This document shows, one piece after another, positions 1 to 8,973 of a stretch of 64,000 nucleotides of DNA (its first letter is position 1; each line of letters starts with the position of its first letter). Origin of the DNA: FEN-1219 sp036563665 (lineage in GTDB: Bacteria; Pseudomonadota; Gammaproteobacteria; Steroidobacterales; Rariloculaceae); the NCBI GenBank assembly GCA_036563665.1, contig DATCLY010000014.1:1-64000 (forward strand), in the 5' to 3' direction. The notes below the pieces were generated by a model. It had not been told where the DNA came from. It made no database searches and was given only the letters and a program-made list of their open reading frames with translations. The position numbers and the translations under genes are program-made.

Positions 1-3
1 GCA

Positions 4-2010
4 TCACTCGGCCGCGGGCCGCATCCAGAACGGGTTGCCCTCCTCCCACTTGTTGTGCGTGAGACGCACGAGAAGCCCGTCGCTCAGCCGCTGCGCGAAG
101 AGCTCGCCGTACATCTGCGGCCCGAACACGACTTCCTGCACCAGCGGCTCCTCGTCGTTGATGCCGGCGCGCTCCGACGTGAACACTAGCCACTCGCCGT
201 CCGGGGAGAACCACGGGTGCGAGTCCTGCCCGGGATGGTCGGTGAGCCGCCGCAGCTCGCCGGGCGAGCCGTCGGCGTTCAGCTCGAGCAGGTAGTTGTC
301 GAAGGTGCGAAAGCCCAAGCGGTCGAGCCCCGAGTCACGATCCGAGGAGAACGCGATGGCGTCGCCGTGCGGCGAGAACACCGGGAAGTTGTCCCGCGCC
401 TCGTCGTTCGTGAGCCGGCGTACGTCGCCGCCCGCGCTGCTCATCGTGTAGAGATCGAAGGTGCCGTCGCGGGAGCTGCGGAACACGAGCCGCTCGCCGT
501 CGGGCGAGAAAGCCGCGACGCCGTCGTTCCCGCTCGACGATGCGGTGAGATTCATCCGCTCGCTGCCATCCGAGCGCATGATCCAGATGTCGGATGCGTC
601 GGCCGCCTGGCCGGCGAAGAAGCCCTGCGTGTACACGATCCGATCGCCTCGATCCGACCACTTGATGTCGAACAGGCGGTTGGGCGTGCCGCTCACGATG
701 CCGACGCCCTCGACCGCGAACAGCTCCCGCTCGCCGCCGCCGCTGAAGTCGGCGAGCACCAGCCGGCTGCCCGTCTCGTTCTCGATGGTGACGGCGACCG
801 TGGCGCGATCGGGATGCGGCGCGAGGCCGGTGGTGTGCCGCATGGGATAGAGCGTGACCGTCCGGTCCGGCAGCGCCACGTCCTGCGGATAGTCCGCCGC
901 GAGCAGCGCGCCGGGGCCCAAGATCGCATCCACGGCCTGCGTCTGCTCCGCCGCCGGGCCCACGCCGTGGCAGACCATCGCGCCGCTCGGAAGGTGGTAG
1001 TCGGGCGCCCAGTAGTCGCGTGCGCCGTCCGTCTCCACCCGCAAGTCCGAGCCGTCGCCCGCCACCGAGGCGATGCGCCAGTCGGCGTAGCCTTCACGGG
1101 TCTGGAACGCGATGCGCCCGCCCGGCGCGAGCGCGGGCGCGAGCGCTTCCACGCCCTCTGCCGTGACGGGCTCGGGCGAGGAGCCGTCCGCGGCGATGCG
1201 CCAGATGCGGAAGCCCCCTTCCTGTCCCGCGATGGGGCTCTGCGGCGGCCCCGGCAGCTCGCGGGGGCGGGCCGAGTAGAAGTAGATCGTCCGGCCGTCC
1301 GGTGCCCACTCGGGCGAGCCGTCCCAGTCGGCGCTCTCCGTGAGCCGCGTGAGATTCGCGCCGTCGCGATCCATCACGTAGAGCTCGCCTTCGCGCTGGC
1401 GCGTGAACGAGAAGATCGGATGGCCATACGCCGGCGTGTCGCGGTCGGACGAGAACGCGATGCGCGCGCCGTCGGGGGAGAAGTCCGGGCGGAAGTCGCC
1501 GCCCGGGTCGCGCGTGAGGTTCGTCGCCGCATCCAGAGTGGCGGTGCTGGTCGGCATGAACGGGATCGTGTAGATCTCCGCGTTGCCGCTCGCCGTGCTC
1601 ACGAACGCGAGCGTCGTGCCGTCCGGCGAGAACGCGGCCTGGTCTTCCATGGCGGCGCTGTCGATGAGGAGCCGCGCTTCGCCGCCGCCTTGCAGGTCGA
1701 GCGCATAGAGATCGGGCTGGCCGCGCCGCTCCGAGGTGAACACCACCCAGCGGCCGTCCGGCGAGAGCACGGGATCGTAGTCGAGCCCGGGATGATCGGT
1801 GAGGCGCCGCGGAGCGGCCCCAGGCTCCGGGAAATAGTAGATGTCCCAATTACCGGGACGCAGCGAGGAGTAGACGATGCGCTCGAATGCCGGCGGCGCG
1901 CTCGCGGCGGCCGGTGAGGCGGCTTCGGCCTCGCTTCGAGGCGGGGAGGATTCGGTGCAGGCCGCCGCGGCGAGCGCGGGCACGAACGCGAGCAGATGCC
2001 GATGCTGCAT
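4..2010 (-). CDS. TolB-like PD40 beta-propeller lipoprotein
   Basis: A 668-residue secreted protein made almost entirely of WD40-like (PD40/TolB) propeller blades. The N-terminus is a lipoprotein signal ending in AAAC with the lipid-bearing Cys at about residue 18. At least nine blades carry the pattern FSPDGxxxxF(S/T)S(D/E)R, for example VLSPDGRWVVFTSER near residue 85 and WFSPDGEWLVFTSER near residue 610, apparently forming two propellers. No catalytic domain is visible, so it is probably a binding or scaffold protein in the envelope. The family often occurs beside S9 peptidases, and one follows here on the same strand. The ATG is preceded by a GGGGG Shine-Dalgarno run. The substrate is unknown. 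Confidence 0.85.
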   Translation of the reverse strand: MQHRHLLAFVPALAAAACTESSPPRSEAEAASPAAASAPPAFERIVYSSLRPGNWDIYYFPEPGAAPRRLTDHPGLDYDPVLSPDGRWVVFTSERRGQPDLYALDLQGGGEARLLIDSAAMEDQAAFSPDGTTLAFVSTASGNAEIYTIPFMPTSTATLDAATNLTRDPGGDFRPDFSPDGARIAFSSDRDTPAYGHPIFSFTRQREGELYVMDRDGANLTRLTESADWDGSPEWAPDGRTIYFYSARPRELPGPPQSPIAGQEGGFRIWRIAADGSSPEPVTAEGVEALAPALAPGGRIAFQTREGYADWRIASVAGDGSDLRVETDGARDYWAPDYHLPSGAMVCHGVGPAAEQTQAVDAILGPGALLAADYPQDVALPDRTVTLYPMRHTTGLAPHPDRATVAVTIENETGSRLVLADFSGGGERELFAVEGVGIVSGTPNRLFDIKWSDRGDRIVYTQGFFAGQAADASDIWIMRSDGSERMNLTASSSGNDGVAAFSPDGERLVFRSSRDGTFDLYTMSSAGGDVRRLTNDEARDNFPVFSPHGDAIAFSSDRDSGLDRLGFRTFDNYLLELNADGSPGELRRLTDHPGQDSHPWFSPDGEWLVFTSERAGINDEEPLVQEVVFGPQMYGELFAQRLSDGLLVRLTHNKWEEGNPFWMRPAAE

Positions 2011-2126
2011 GGCGTGTCCCCCTCTTGAGCCTTGACGGCAGGGTACACCGCGGCCGCCGCGCGACCAACCGCTTTACCGTGTCCCGCGCGAGCTCCGTCC
2101 CCGCGCGATGTCGCGCTCGAGAACGG

Positions 2127-4067
2127 CTAGCTGTCCCCGAGCAGCACGCGGCCCCAGAACAGCAGGCTCACCCAGAACTGGTAGTCCTGATTCGCCTTCT
2201 TCGCGAAACCATGCCCTTCGTCGAGCCCGACCAGGTGCCACGCCTCGCCGCCGCGCGACCGCACGGCCGCGATAGTCTGGTCGGCCTCGGACGCCGGCAC
2301 GCGCGGGTCGTTCGCGCCGGTCACGACGAGCAGCGGAATCCGCAGCTCGTCGACCCGCGACAGCGGCGAGATCGCGAGCAGCTTCGCGCGCTGCGCGGGA
2401 TCCCGCTCGTCCCCGTACTCGACGCGCCGCAGGTCGCGCCGATAGCTCTCGGTGTTCTCGAGGAACGACACGAAGCTCGAGATCGCGACCACGCAGTTCG
2501 CGCCGCGCAGCCGATCGCCGAAGTGAATCGCGCTCGCGTAGCACATGTAGCCGCCGTACGAGCCGCCGGTCACGCCGATGCGCTCGGCATCGATGCCGGG
2601 ATCGGCCGCGAGCGCGTCGAGGAACGCGCCGATGTCGCGCACCGAGTCCTCGCGCCGATCCGGCCCGTTGTCGAGGCTGACGAAGCGCTTGCCGTAGCCG
2701 GAGGAGCCGCGCACGTTGGGATAGAACAGCGCGATGCCGAGCTCGTTGATCAAGTAGTTGTTGCGGCCCAGGAAACCGGGGCGCGATTGCGATTCCGGGC
2801 CGCCGTGGATGCTCACGATCGCGGGCCGCGGCCCGGGGAACCGGGTTGGGGCGGGGCGGTAGAGGAAACCCGACACGACCTCGCCGTCGAAGCTCTCCAC
2901 CTCGACGAGCTCGGGCTCCGCGTTCGCCTGCACGTCGAGGCCGCCCGTCTCGCTGCGCGTCCAGCGAGTAACCGCGAGCGTGGCCGGATCGACGGCGTAC
3001 GCGTCCGCGGAGCTGCGCGCGGAGGTCAGCGTGAGCCCGATCGTGCCCCACGGCGCGATCTCGATCCGGCCGATCACACCGGCCGGCAGCGCGTCCACCG
3101 CGCGCACCGCGCCGGTCCGCGGGTCGAGCAGGTGCAGCCGGCTCCGGCCCGCTTCGTTGATCGCATACGCGATGAGGCTGCCGTCCGGCGCCACGTCGAA
3201 GTTCTCGACGTCCCAACGCGCCTCGGGCGACACCGGCGTGAACGCGCCGGTCTCGATGTCGAGGCGGCCGAGCCGCTGGAACTCGCTGCCTTCGTCCGAC
3301 GTGACCCACAGCGTGCCGTCCGGCGCGAACTCGGCGCCGCCGTAGGCGATGGCCTTGGAGTGATCGCCGATCGGCGTGAGCCGGCCGGTCTCGAGGTCGA
3401 GCCAGTGCAGGTTCGATTTCGTGATCTGGATGTACTCGATGACGACGGCGTGGCGGCCGTCGGGCGCGAAGTCCGCGATGTTCCAGCCGCCGCCGGTGAC
3501 CTCGGCCACGAGACGATCCGTGGACGGATCGCGCGGATCGACAACGTAAAGATCCGTGTCGCGGCCGTTCCGCCGCGTGGACGAGTAGCCGACCAGCCGG
3601 CCGTTGCGGCTCCAGGCGCCGAAGTTGTTGCGGCTCCGCCCGTCGGTCACGAGCTTGAGCCGCCCGGACTCCAGCGTATAGAGCTGATACAACTCGTTGC
3701 CGCCCACGTCCTTGCGCACGGCCAGCACGTCGCCGGCCGGCGACCAGCTGCCTGAGACCGGCTCCACCTCGAAGCTCAGCTGCTCGCGCGCGCCCATCGG
3801 CATCGCCACGCGATGGAGCTGCGCGGTGTTCGCGAAGCGGGTGGTGATCAGCATCGAGCGGTCGCGCGGGTGCCAGCCTGCGAAATTGGCCGTGCGATAT
3901 TCCAGATACGGCCGCGTGCGCTCGGCGAGCTCCGCCGGCACGGGCGGGATGCCGTCCGCGACGAGCGCGGCCGGCTTCTCCACGATGGCGTCGGCCGGCT
4001 CCTGTGCCCACGTCGACGAAGGCAGCGCGAACAACAGGCACGCCGCCCGCAAGGCAACCGTTCGCAT
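2127..4067 (-). CDS. S9 family (prolyl oligopeptidase-type) secreted peptidase
   Basis: A 646-residue serine peptidase of the S9 (prolyl oligopeptidase/acylaminoacyl peptidase) family, which cleaves short peptides. Residues 1-22 form a Sec signal peptide ending in TWAQ. Residues ~60-390 are a beta-propeller and the C-terminal third is an alpha/beta hydrolase. The catalytic Ser lies in GGSYGGYM (~residue 502), Asp in GANDPRVP (~586) and His in DEGHGF (~618), so the triad is complete. An upstream in-frame Met (4088) exists, but the start at 4067 places the signal peptide correctly. It lies between the PD40 lipoprotein and a secreted CMD-like gene on the same strand and is likely part of a peptide-scavenging set. 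Confidence 0.93.
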   Translation of the reverse strand: MRTVALRAACLLFALPSSTWAQEPADAIVEKPAALVADGIPPVPAELAERTRPYLEYRTANFAGWHPRDRSMLITTRFANTAQLHRVAMPMGAREQLSFEVEPVSGSWSPAGDVLAVRKDVGGNELYQLYTLESGRLKLVTDGRSRNNFGAWSRNGRLVGYSSTRRNGRDTDLYVVDPRDPSTDRLVAEVTGGGWNIADFAPDGRHAVVIEYIQITKSNLHWLDLETGRLTPIGDHSKAIAYGGAEFAPDGTLWVTSDEGSEFQRLGRLDIETGAFTPVSPEARWDVENFDVAPDGSLIAYAINEAGRSRLHLLDPRTGAVRAVDALPAGVIGRIEIAPWGTIGLTLTSARSSADAYAVDPATLAVTRWTRSETGGLDVQANAEPELVEVESFDGEVVSGFLYRPAPTRFPGPRPAIVSIHGGPESQSRPGFLGRNNYLINELGIALFYPNVRGSSGYGKRFVSLDNGPDRREDSVRDIGAFLDALAADPGIDAERIGVTGGSYGGYMCYASAIHFGDRLRGANCVVAISSFVSFLENTESYRRDLRRVEYGDERDPAQRAKLLAISPLSRVDELRIPLLVVTGANDPRVPASEADQTIAAVRSRGGEAWHLVGLDEGHGFAKKANQDYQFWVSLLFWGRVLLGDS

Positions 4068-4098
4068 GCGCCCTCCTCGCCCGCTCATCGGTCGATCG

Positions 4099-4767
4099 TC
4101 AGCGTCTCGGCAGCGTGTCCTCGCGACCCGGCGGCACGCGCTGGTCCGCGGCCGTCAGCACGAGCCCGACCATCACGTAGTCGCCGACGATGGTCGCGAG
4201 CTCCACCATCCCCTTCTGACCGAACTGCTCGATCACCTCGGCGTAGAGCTTGGAGCCGACCTCGTGATCGCGCAACAGCGCCCGGGCGAAGCGAATGATG
4301 AGCGCGTCCTTCTCACCGAGCCCCGTGGGCTCGCGGTCGTACTTGATGGTGTCGATCACCGCGTCCGGCACGCCGATCCGCCGCGCGGCCGCTTCGTGCG
4401 CCGACCACTCGTACGCCTGCTCGAAGTCCCAGGCCGCCTGCATGATCGCGACCTCGTAGTCGCGCGGCTCGAGCACGCCGTGATAACGCAGATATTGATT
4501 GAGGATGTGGAATGCCTCGGCGACCTTCGGGCTGTACATCGACACCGCGGCCGGCCCCGTGAGCGGGCGCGGTCCGTCGCCGACGACGAGGTCCCACGCG
4601 CGCTTGCCTTCCTCGTCGAGCTGATCGCGCGTGAGCGCCGGCAAGCGCGACAACGACTCGGGATCGATGTCCGCGGGCAGCCCGGCACCCGCCTCCGATT
4701 GCGCGTGAACATAGGACGCCGCTGCAACGGCCGCTCCGGCGGCCGCGATTCTGAGCCATCTGAGCAT
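4099..4767 (-). CDS. secreted carboxymuconolactone decarboxylase-like protein
   Basis: A 222-residue protein with a Sec signal peptide (cleavage near SYVHAQ) followed by an all-helical AhpD/carboxymuconolactone decarboxylase-like domain (helix pattern with EVAIMQAAWDFEQAYEW and ARALLRDHEV). The CxxC of AhpD peroxidases is absent, so redox activity is doubtful and a lactone/ring-processing or binding role is only inferred. The start at 4767 is chosen because GGGGGACCTG precedes it and it begins the signal peptide; the open frame extends further upstream without coding character. A clear paralogue lies at 27042-27671 (both begin the mature part with LPPDIDP/LPADIDP and SRLP). It ends 31 bases before the S9 peptidase start, suggesting one transcript. 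Confidence 0.8.
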   Translation of the reverse strand: MLRWLRIAAAGAAVAAASYVHAQSEAGAGLPADIDPESLSRLPALTRDQLDEEGKRAWDLVVGDGPRPLTGPAAVSMYSPKVAEAFHILNQYLRYHGVLEPRDYEVAIMQAAWDFEQAYEWSAHEAAARRIGVPDAVIDTIKYDREPTGLGEKDALIIRFARALLRDHEVGSKLYAEVIEQFGQKGMVELATIVGDYVMVGLVLTAADQRVPPGREDTLPRR

Positions 4768-5094
4768 CAGGTCCCCCGTGTTCTTCGTGATTGGGTGGAT
4801 GGCGTTGCCAGTGTAGTACACGGCTGCGAGGGGCTCATCGCAGGAGCGGCGAGCGCCCCGATGTCTTCGGCCGGCACCTGCGCTCGGGCGCACGCAGAAT
4901 CGGCTTCGGGCCTCGTAAAGCGGCGCTGGGCCGTCGTGCGTGCCAAGCATACTTGACATCCGGCGCCTCTATTGCTAAGTTTACTTTTCATCTAGCCAAG
5001 GTAGCTTTGCATCCTCCACACGGCGCGCGCCACCCGCGCGCGTCCCAGGCGCCTCGAACGCGCCATCCGAGCGCGGCGTCAGGAGGGGTCCGCG
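4768..5094. other. intergenic region with divergent control elements
   Basis: A 327-base gap between the leftward CMD-like gene and the rightward small membrane protein, with no coding sequence. It holds a perfect short palindrome GTGTAGTACAC (4811-4821), about 45 bases upstream of the leftward start, and an AT-rich island (4945-5005) unusual for this genome, which contains a TTGACA element. Confidence 0.5.
4953..4981 (+). promoter_or_regulatory. candidate sigma70-type promoter for membrane protein/XRE pair
   Basis: A perfect -35 hexamer TTGACA (4953-4958) is followed after 17 bases by TAAGTT (4976-4981), a weak -10, inside an AT-rich island. It lies 113 bases upstream of the ATG at 5095. 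The -35 match is strong and the -10 is poor, so this is a moderate candidate only. Confidence 0.35.
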
Positions 5095-5334
5095 ATGAAG
5101 CAAGGCAAGCGATTCCTGTGGGGTGCGATCGTCATCGCGATCGCGGCACTCGCCTGGGCGCTGGCCGTGAACCTCCTTTACAACCCGTCGCCCGCGGCTC
5201 GCGGCCTCAACCGCGCGAGCCTCAAGGTGCTCGTCCTCGGCTTGATCGCCTCGCGCTCGCGGCGGTGCTGGCTGGCGGCTCGCGAAGCGCCGACGCCGGA
5301 CGCAACTGAAGCCAACCGCGCTGCAACGACATGA
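5095..5334 (+). CDS. small membrane protein, probably frame-disrupted
   Basis: A 79-residue open frame with one clear transmembrane helix (residues ~8-27, AIVIAIAALAWALAVNLL). After VLVLGLIA (~residue 51) the frame turns to basic, polar sequence, but the overlapping +2 frame reads LALAAVLAGGSRSADAGRN and stops at 5309. That would complete a second helix and leave a normal gap before the next gene. One missing base in GCCTCG (near 5250) would explain this. Small two-helix membrane proteins are commonly paired with compact XRE regulators, as here. Either it is a real 79-residue protein overlapping the next gene by 4 bases, or the true product is about 70 residues. Function unknown. Confidence 0.55.
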   Translation: MKQGKRFLWGAIVIAIAALAWALAVNLLYNPSPAARGLNRASLKVLVLGLIASRSRRCWLAAREAPTPDATEANRAATT

Positions 5335-5531
5335 AGAACCGGATCCGCGTGCTGCGCGCCGAGAAGGGCTGGAGCCAGGCCGAGCTGGCCGAGCGCGTGC
5401 GCGTCTCCCGCAACTCGATCAACGCCATCGAGAACGGCAAGTACGATCCGTCGCTGCCGCTGGCATTTCGCATCGCGGACGCCTTCGGCCTGAGGATCGA
5501 GGACGTATTTCTGCGCGACGAAGAGGAGTGA
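5331..5531 (+). CDS. XRE family helix-turn-helix regulator (minimal)
   Basis: A 66-residue protein consisting of a single Cro/C1-type HTH: IRVLRAEKGWSQAELAERV, then the recognition helix SRNSINAIENGKY, then DPSLPLAFRIADAFGLRIEDVF. It belongs to the very small XRE group typically cotranscribed with a small integral membrane protein, which matches the gene just upstream. It ends in an acidic tail (DEEE). It probably regulates its own operon, but the operator was not identified. Confidence 0.9.
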   Translation: MKNRIRVLRAEKGWSQAELAERVRVSRNSINAIENGKYDPSLPLAFRIADAFGLRIEDVFLRDEEE

Positions 5532-5590
5532 CGGTCCCGAGGACAGAGCGAGTTGCGATACGATCCTTCGGGCACGCACACCGATGATCG

Positions 5591-6064
5591 ATGGCGATGA
5601 CGACAGGGACGGCCCCACGCCCTTTCGGTTACTGGCTAAAGAGAGTCGATGAGGCGCTCACGGCCGCCATCGATCGCGCGCAGGCGGAACATGGTCTTTC
5701 GCGAACCGAGTGGCAGGTGCTGGAAGCGCTGACACGGTCGGGCGGCATGCCCAGGCGAGAGCTGGGCGAGTTGCTGTCTCCATTCGTGGATTCCAGCCGA
5801 TTCGGCGAGATCGTCGGAGAGCTCGCGCGGCGCGGCCTCATCGCAAGCACCGACGAAGGGCGGGCCTTGTGCCTGAGCGCAGAGGGCAAGCGCCTGCACC
5901 AGAGTGCCCTCGAAACGCAGCGAACGATCCGGCTCCGCGCCTTCGAGGGCGTGAGCGAGGCCGACTACACGACAACGATGAGCGTCCTGCAGCGAGTGCT
6001 CGAGAACCTTTCGAAAGAAGAGTCGGCTAGCGCAGCGCCGCAGACCGATCGTTCACGATCGTGA
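5591..6064 (+). CDS. MarR family transcriptional regulator
   Basis: A 157-residue winged-helix regulator. Helix 1-2 (YWLKRVDEALTAAIDRAQAE) leads into LSRTEWQVLEAL, the recognition region ELGELLSPFVDSSRFGEIV and the wing GLIASTDEGRALCLSAEGK, in the order expected for MarR. Such proteins are dimeric repressors relieved by small phenolic or hydrophobic ligands. No divergent efflux or catabolic target gene is adjacent; a TonB-receptor remnant follows directly in the same frame. Ligand unknown. Confidence 0.85.
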   Translation: MAMTTGTAPRPFGYWLKRVDEALTAAIDRAQAEHGLSRTEWQVLEALTRSGGMPRRELGELLSPFVDSSRFGEIVGELARRGLIASTDEGRALCLSAEGKRLHQSALETQRTIRLRAFEGVSEADYTTTMSVLQRVLENLSKEESASAAPQTDRSRS

Positions 6065-6085
6065 TCCGCGCGGCGCTCCGCGGAG

Positions 6086-6199
6086 CCCGCACACGACATC
6101 GACCCGAGCGGCGCGGTGGCGCCCTACGGCGCGCAGCGCATCGTCGGTCACGACGTGCTCGGTCGCCGCTATCAGCTCAGCGTGACGGTGGACTTCTGA
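6086..6199 (+). pseudogene. C-terminal remnant of a TonB-dependent receptor
   Basis: Just after the MarR stop codon and in the same frame, about 38 codons read EPAHDIDPSG...IVGHDVLGRRYQLSVTVDF then stop. The ending, with alternating hydrophobic residues and terminal Phe, is the classic last strand of a TonB-dependent receptor barrel (compare the ending LSVRRRF of the intact receptor at 21028). There is no start codon or plug domain, so this is a decayed fragment left by a deletion. Confidence 0.6.
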
Positions 6200-6290
6200 C
6201 GGCAGCCGCGGGCGGCTCGTGCCACCCGCGGCCGCTCACGATCGACGGCTCGGCGGTCCCGCTCTGCCGGCAGCGCGCCGAATGGCCCGC

Positions 6291-8360
6291 CTAGCGCGTG
6301 GCCGCGAGCGCCGCCTGCAAGCCCGGCAGGAGCTCCGCGCCGGTCGGCACGCTGATTGACGAGCCCTCGAGGTCCGCGCCCACCGGCTCGACGCGCCCGC
6401 CCAGGCAGGTCGCGAGGAACTCCTCGGCGGCCGCGTTGAACGCCAGGTTGTTCTGCGGCCGCGCGAATCCATGGCCCTCGTCCGGAAACAGGATGTACGT
6501 CACCGGAATGTCGTTGGCCTGCATGGCGGCCACGATCTGATCCGATTCCGCCTGCTTCACGCGCGGATCGTTCGCGCCCTGGCCGATCAGGAGCGGCCGC
6601 TGGATCTGATGCGCATACGTGAGCGGCGAGCGCTCGGTCAGGAGCTCGCGGCCCTCCTCCGTGGCGTCGTCGCCCATGCGCGTGGTGAACGTCGTGCGGA
6701 TCGGGCCCCAGTACGGCGGAATGCTCGAGAGCAGCGTGATGAGGTTCGACGGCCCCACGATGTCCACGCCGCAGGCGAACTCCGTGGGCGTCATCGCGAG
6801 CCCCACGAGCGTGGCGTAGCCGCCGTAGCTGCCGCCCATGATCGCGACTCCATCGCGCTGCGCGATGCCTTCCCGCACCGCCCAGGCCACGCCGTCGAGC
6901 AGGTCGTCGTGCATCTTGCGGCCCCACTCGAGGTCGCCCGCGTTCGTGAAGTCCTTCCCGAAGCCGATGGAGCCGCGGAAGTTCACCGCGAGCACCGCGT
7001 AGCCCCGATTGGCGAGCCACTGGTGCATGGAATTGAAGCCGTAGCCGTCGCGCCCCCACGGACCGCCGTGCACCAGCAGCACCGTCGGCAGGGGCGAGTC
7101 GGGCTTGCCGTCGCCGTCGGGATCGCTGCCCGGCGGCAGCGTGTAGTAGCTCGGCAGCGTGAGGCCGTCGCGGCTCGGGATCTCGGCGGTGTGCATGGTC
7201 GCCGTGCGTGCATCCCCGAGCTCCGGCCGCGTCTCGAACCAGAGCCGCGTCTCTCCCGACTCGCGGTCGTAGAGGTAGTACTTGGGCGGCGCCGTCGATG
7301 AGGCATGCACCACCACCCACAGGTCGTCGGCCAGCGCGCGGGACACGACGTTGACGTCGCCGTCGCCGATCGCGCGGAGCCTCTCGAGGTCGGCCGCAAT
7401 GGCCGGCTCGATCACCGTCCATTCGTTGCGCAGGTACACCACGAGCACCGCCTGCACGACGCCCGTCTCCGGGTGCACCATCGCGCCGAGCACGTCGGAA
7501 CGCGAATCCTCGTGCACCAGCCGCCGCTCGCCGGTCTCGGCGTCGAGGGCGAACAGCGCGCCCGTGTTGCGCTCGCGGCTGTCGAGCATGTAGATCGTGT
7601 TGCCGTCGGCGGTGATCCCGGCGAACCCCGTGGTGAGCGCATCCTCCTGCGGGATCGTGGTCCAGCTCTGCCAGCCGTCGCCCTCGCGTATGAAGAGCTC
7701 CTGGCCGCCGTCCGGCGTCTGCTTGGCCGCGAACCGCAGCGCGAAGTCCCGGTCCACGTAGACCTCCGCGAACTCGTTGTTCTCGAGCACGCGCGTCTGC
7801 TCGCCGGTGGCGAGGTTCACGCGGACGACGTCGAAATACACCGGATCGCGGTCGTTGACATAGATCATGACCTCGTCGGGATGCTTCGGGGACAGCGCGG
7901 CGATGCTCGCGCGCGAGCCGCGCGGCGTGAGCGGCGTCTCGGCGCCGGTCGTGAGGTCCACGGCGAAAACTTGGAAGTTCTCGTCGCCGCCGACGTCCTG
8001 CGCGTAGAGCAGATGGTTGCCGGTATGCGCGAAGCGGAAGAGACGAATGCCGCGCAGCCGGTCGTTCGTGACGGGTCTCGCCGCGTCGGGCGCCTCGCGC
8101 GGTGCCACGTAGACGTTCAGCACGCCGTCGCGCGGTGCCAGGTAACCGAGCCAGCGTCCGTCCGGGCTCACCTGCCCGCCGGTCTGCTGCGGATTGCCGA
8201 AGAGCAGCCGGCGCGGCAGCAGCGGCGGCTCGGCCGGCGCCTGCGCCGGCGGGCTTGCGTCGGGCGATGAAGCGGCGGTGGAGTCGGGTGCATTGCGTTC
8301 ACAGGCGAGGAGCGAGGCGGCCAGCAGGAACACGAGAACCGGGCGCGAGCGACTGGACAT
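6291..8360 (-). CDS. S9 family peptidase, lipoprotein
   Basis: A 689-residue prolyl-oligopeptidase-type serine peptidase. The signal is a lipoprotein one (VFLLAASLLAC, Cys ~20), so it is membrane-anchored, unlike the soluble S9 enzyme at 2127-4067. A propeller spans ~residues 60-400 and an alpha/beta hydrolase ~430-660. The triad is complete: Ser in GGSYGGYA (~510), Asp in GANDPRVK (~597) and His in DEGHGFARP (~629). The start at 8360 is preferred over an in-frame Met 45 bases upstream because it begins directly with the signal peptide. Likely role: envelope oligopeptide degradation. Confidence 0.93.
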   Translation of the reverse strand: MSSRSRPVLVFLLAASLLACERNAPDSTAASSPDASPPAQAPAEPPLLPRRLLFGNPQQTGGQVSPDGRWLGYLAPRDGVLNVYVAPREAPDAARPVTNDRLRGIRLFRFAHTGNHLLYAQDVGGDENFQVFAVDLTTGAETPLTPRGSRASIAALSPKHPDEVMIYVNDRDPVYFDVVRVNLATGEQTRVLENNEFAEVYVDRDFALRFAAKQTPDGGQELFIREGDGWQSWTTIPQEDALTTGFAGITADGNTIYMLDSRERNTGALFALDAETGERRLVHEDSRSDVLGAMVHPETGVVQAVLVVYLRNEWTVIEPAIAADLERLRAIGDGDVNVVSRALADDLWVVVHASSTAPPKYYLYDRESGETRLWFETRPELGDARTATMHTAEIPSRDGLTLPSYYTLPPGSDPDGDGKPDSPLPTVLLVHGGPWGRDGYGFNSMHQWLANRGYAVLAVNFRGSIGFGKDFTNAGDLEWGRKMHDDLLDGVAWAVREGIAQRDGVAIMGGSYGGYATLVGLAMTPTEFACGVDIVGPSNLITLLSSIPPYWGPIRTTFTTRMGDDATEEGRELLTERSPLTYAHQIQRPLLIGQGANDPRVKQAESDQIVAAMQANDIPVTYILFPDEGHGFARPQNNLAFNAAAEEFLATCLGGRVEPVGADLEGSSISVPTGAELLPGLQAALAATR

Positions 8361-8547
8361 TGCGCATCTCCCTTGTCGTTGTGGTTGCGGCGGCCGAGAA
8401 GGCATCGGCGGGGGCCGCGGGAGGCCAAGTTCCTACGTCGGTTACGATTCTACGCCCGGGAGTAGCCGCGGGGCGAATGCCTGACTGCGTGCAGCTGCGG
8501 GGCGCGGCGGCCGGCGGGGAGGGAAATTCGGGCCGGCCGCCGCTAGG

Positions 8548-8973
8548 ATGGCGTTCATGGCCTCGAGCCCGAAGAAGCGCGGACGCCCCCCGCACCCGGA
8601 CGTTCTGACGCCCGCCGAGTGGCGCGTCGTCCACGCCGTGCGGCACGGCATGACGAATGCCGAGATCGCGCGGCAGCGGCGCATCAGCGTCGACGCCGTG
8701 AAGTTTCACGTGCAGAACGCCCTCGGCAAGCTCGGCTTGCGAAGCCGCACAGACCTCAAGTCTGGCAAGGCGCACCGAACGACAGCCCCCTCAACGGGAG
8801 GAAGCGCGACATGGCACCACCGTTCCAGCTCGGCCGCGTCGGCCAGATTTCCCGCGAGGTGTCGAACCTCGACAAGGCAGTGGAATGGTATCGGGACGTG
8901 CTGCGCCTGCCGCTGCTCGGCCACTACGGCAATGTCGCCTTGTTCGACATGGGCGGCGTGCGGCTCTTCCTGA
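8548..8973 (+). CDS. LuxR-type HTH domain, reading frame lost after ~72 codons
   Basis: The first ~72 codons encode a basic AT-hook-like leader (KKRGRPPHPD) and a GerE/LuxR HTH: LTPAEWRVVHAVRHGMTNAE and VDAVKFHVQNALGKLGLRSR. After RTDLK (~8760) the frame becomes low-quality Ser/Ala/Arg sequence, while the overlapping frame continues WQGAPNDSPLNGRKRD into the VOC domain at 8811. The family of HTH-VOC fusions known in other bacteria has this order and linker, so a single missing base (AAGTCTGG, probably once TCCTGG) seems to have split one fusion gene. The literal C-terminus should not be trusted. Confidence 0.6.
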   Translation: MAFMASSPKKRGRPPHPDVLTPAEWRVVHAVRHGMTNAEIARQRRISVDAVKFHVQNALGKLGLRSRTDLKSGKAHRTTAPSTGGSATWHHRSSSAASARFPARCRTSTRQWNGIGTCCACRCSATTAMSPCSTWAACGSS

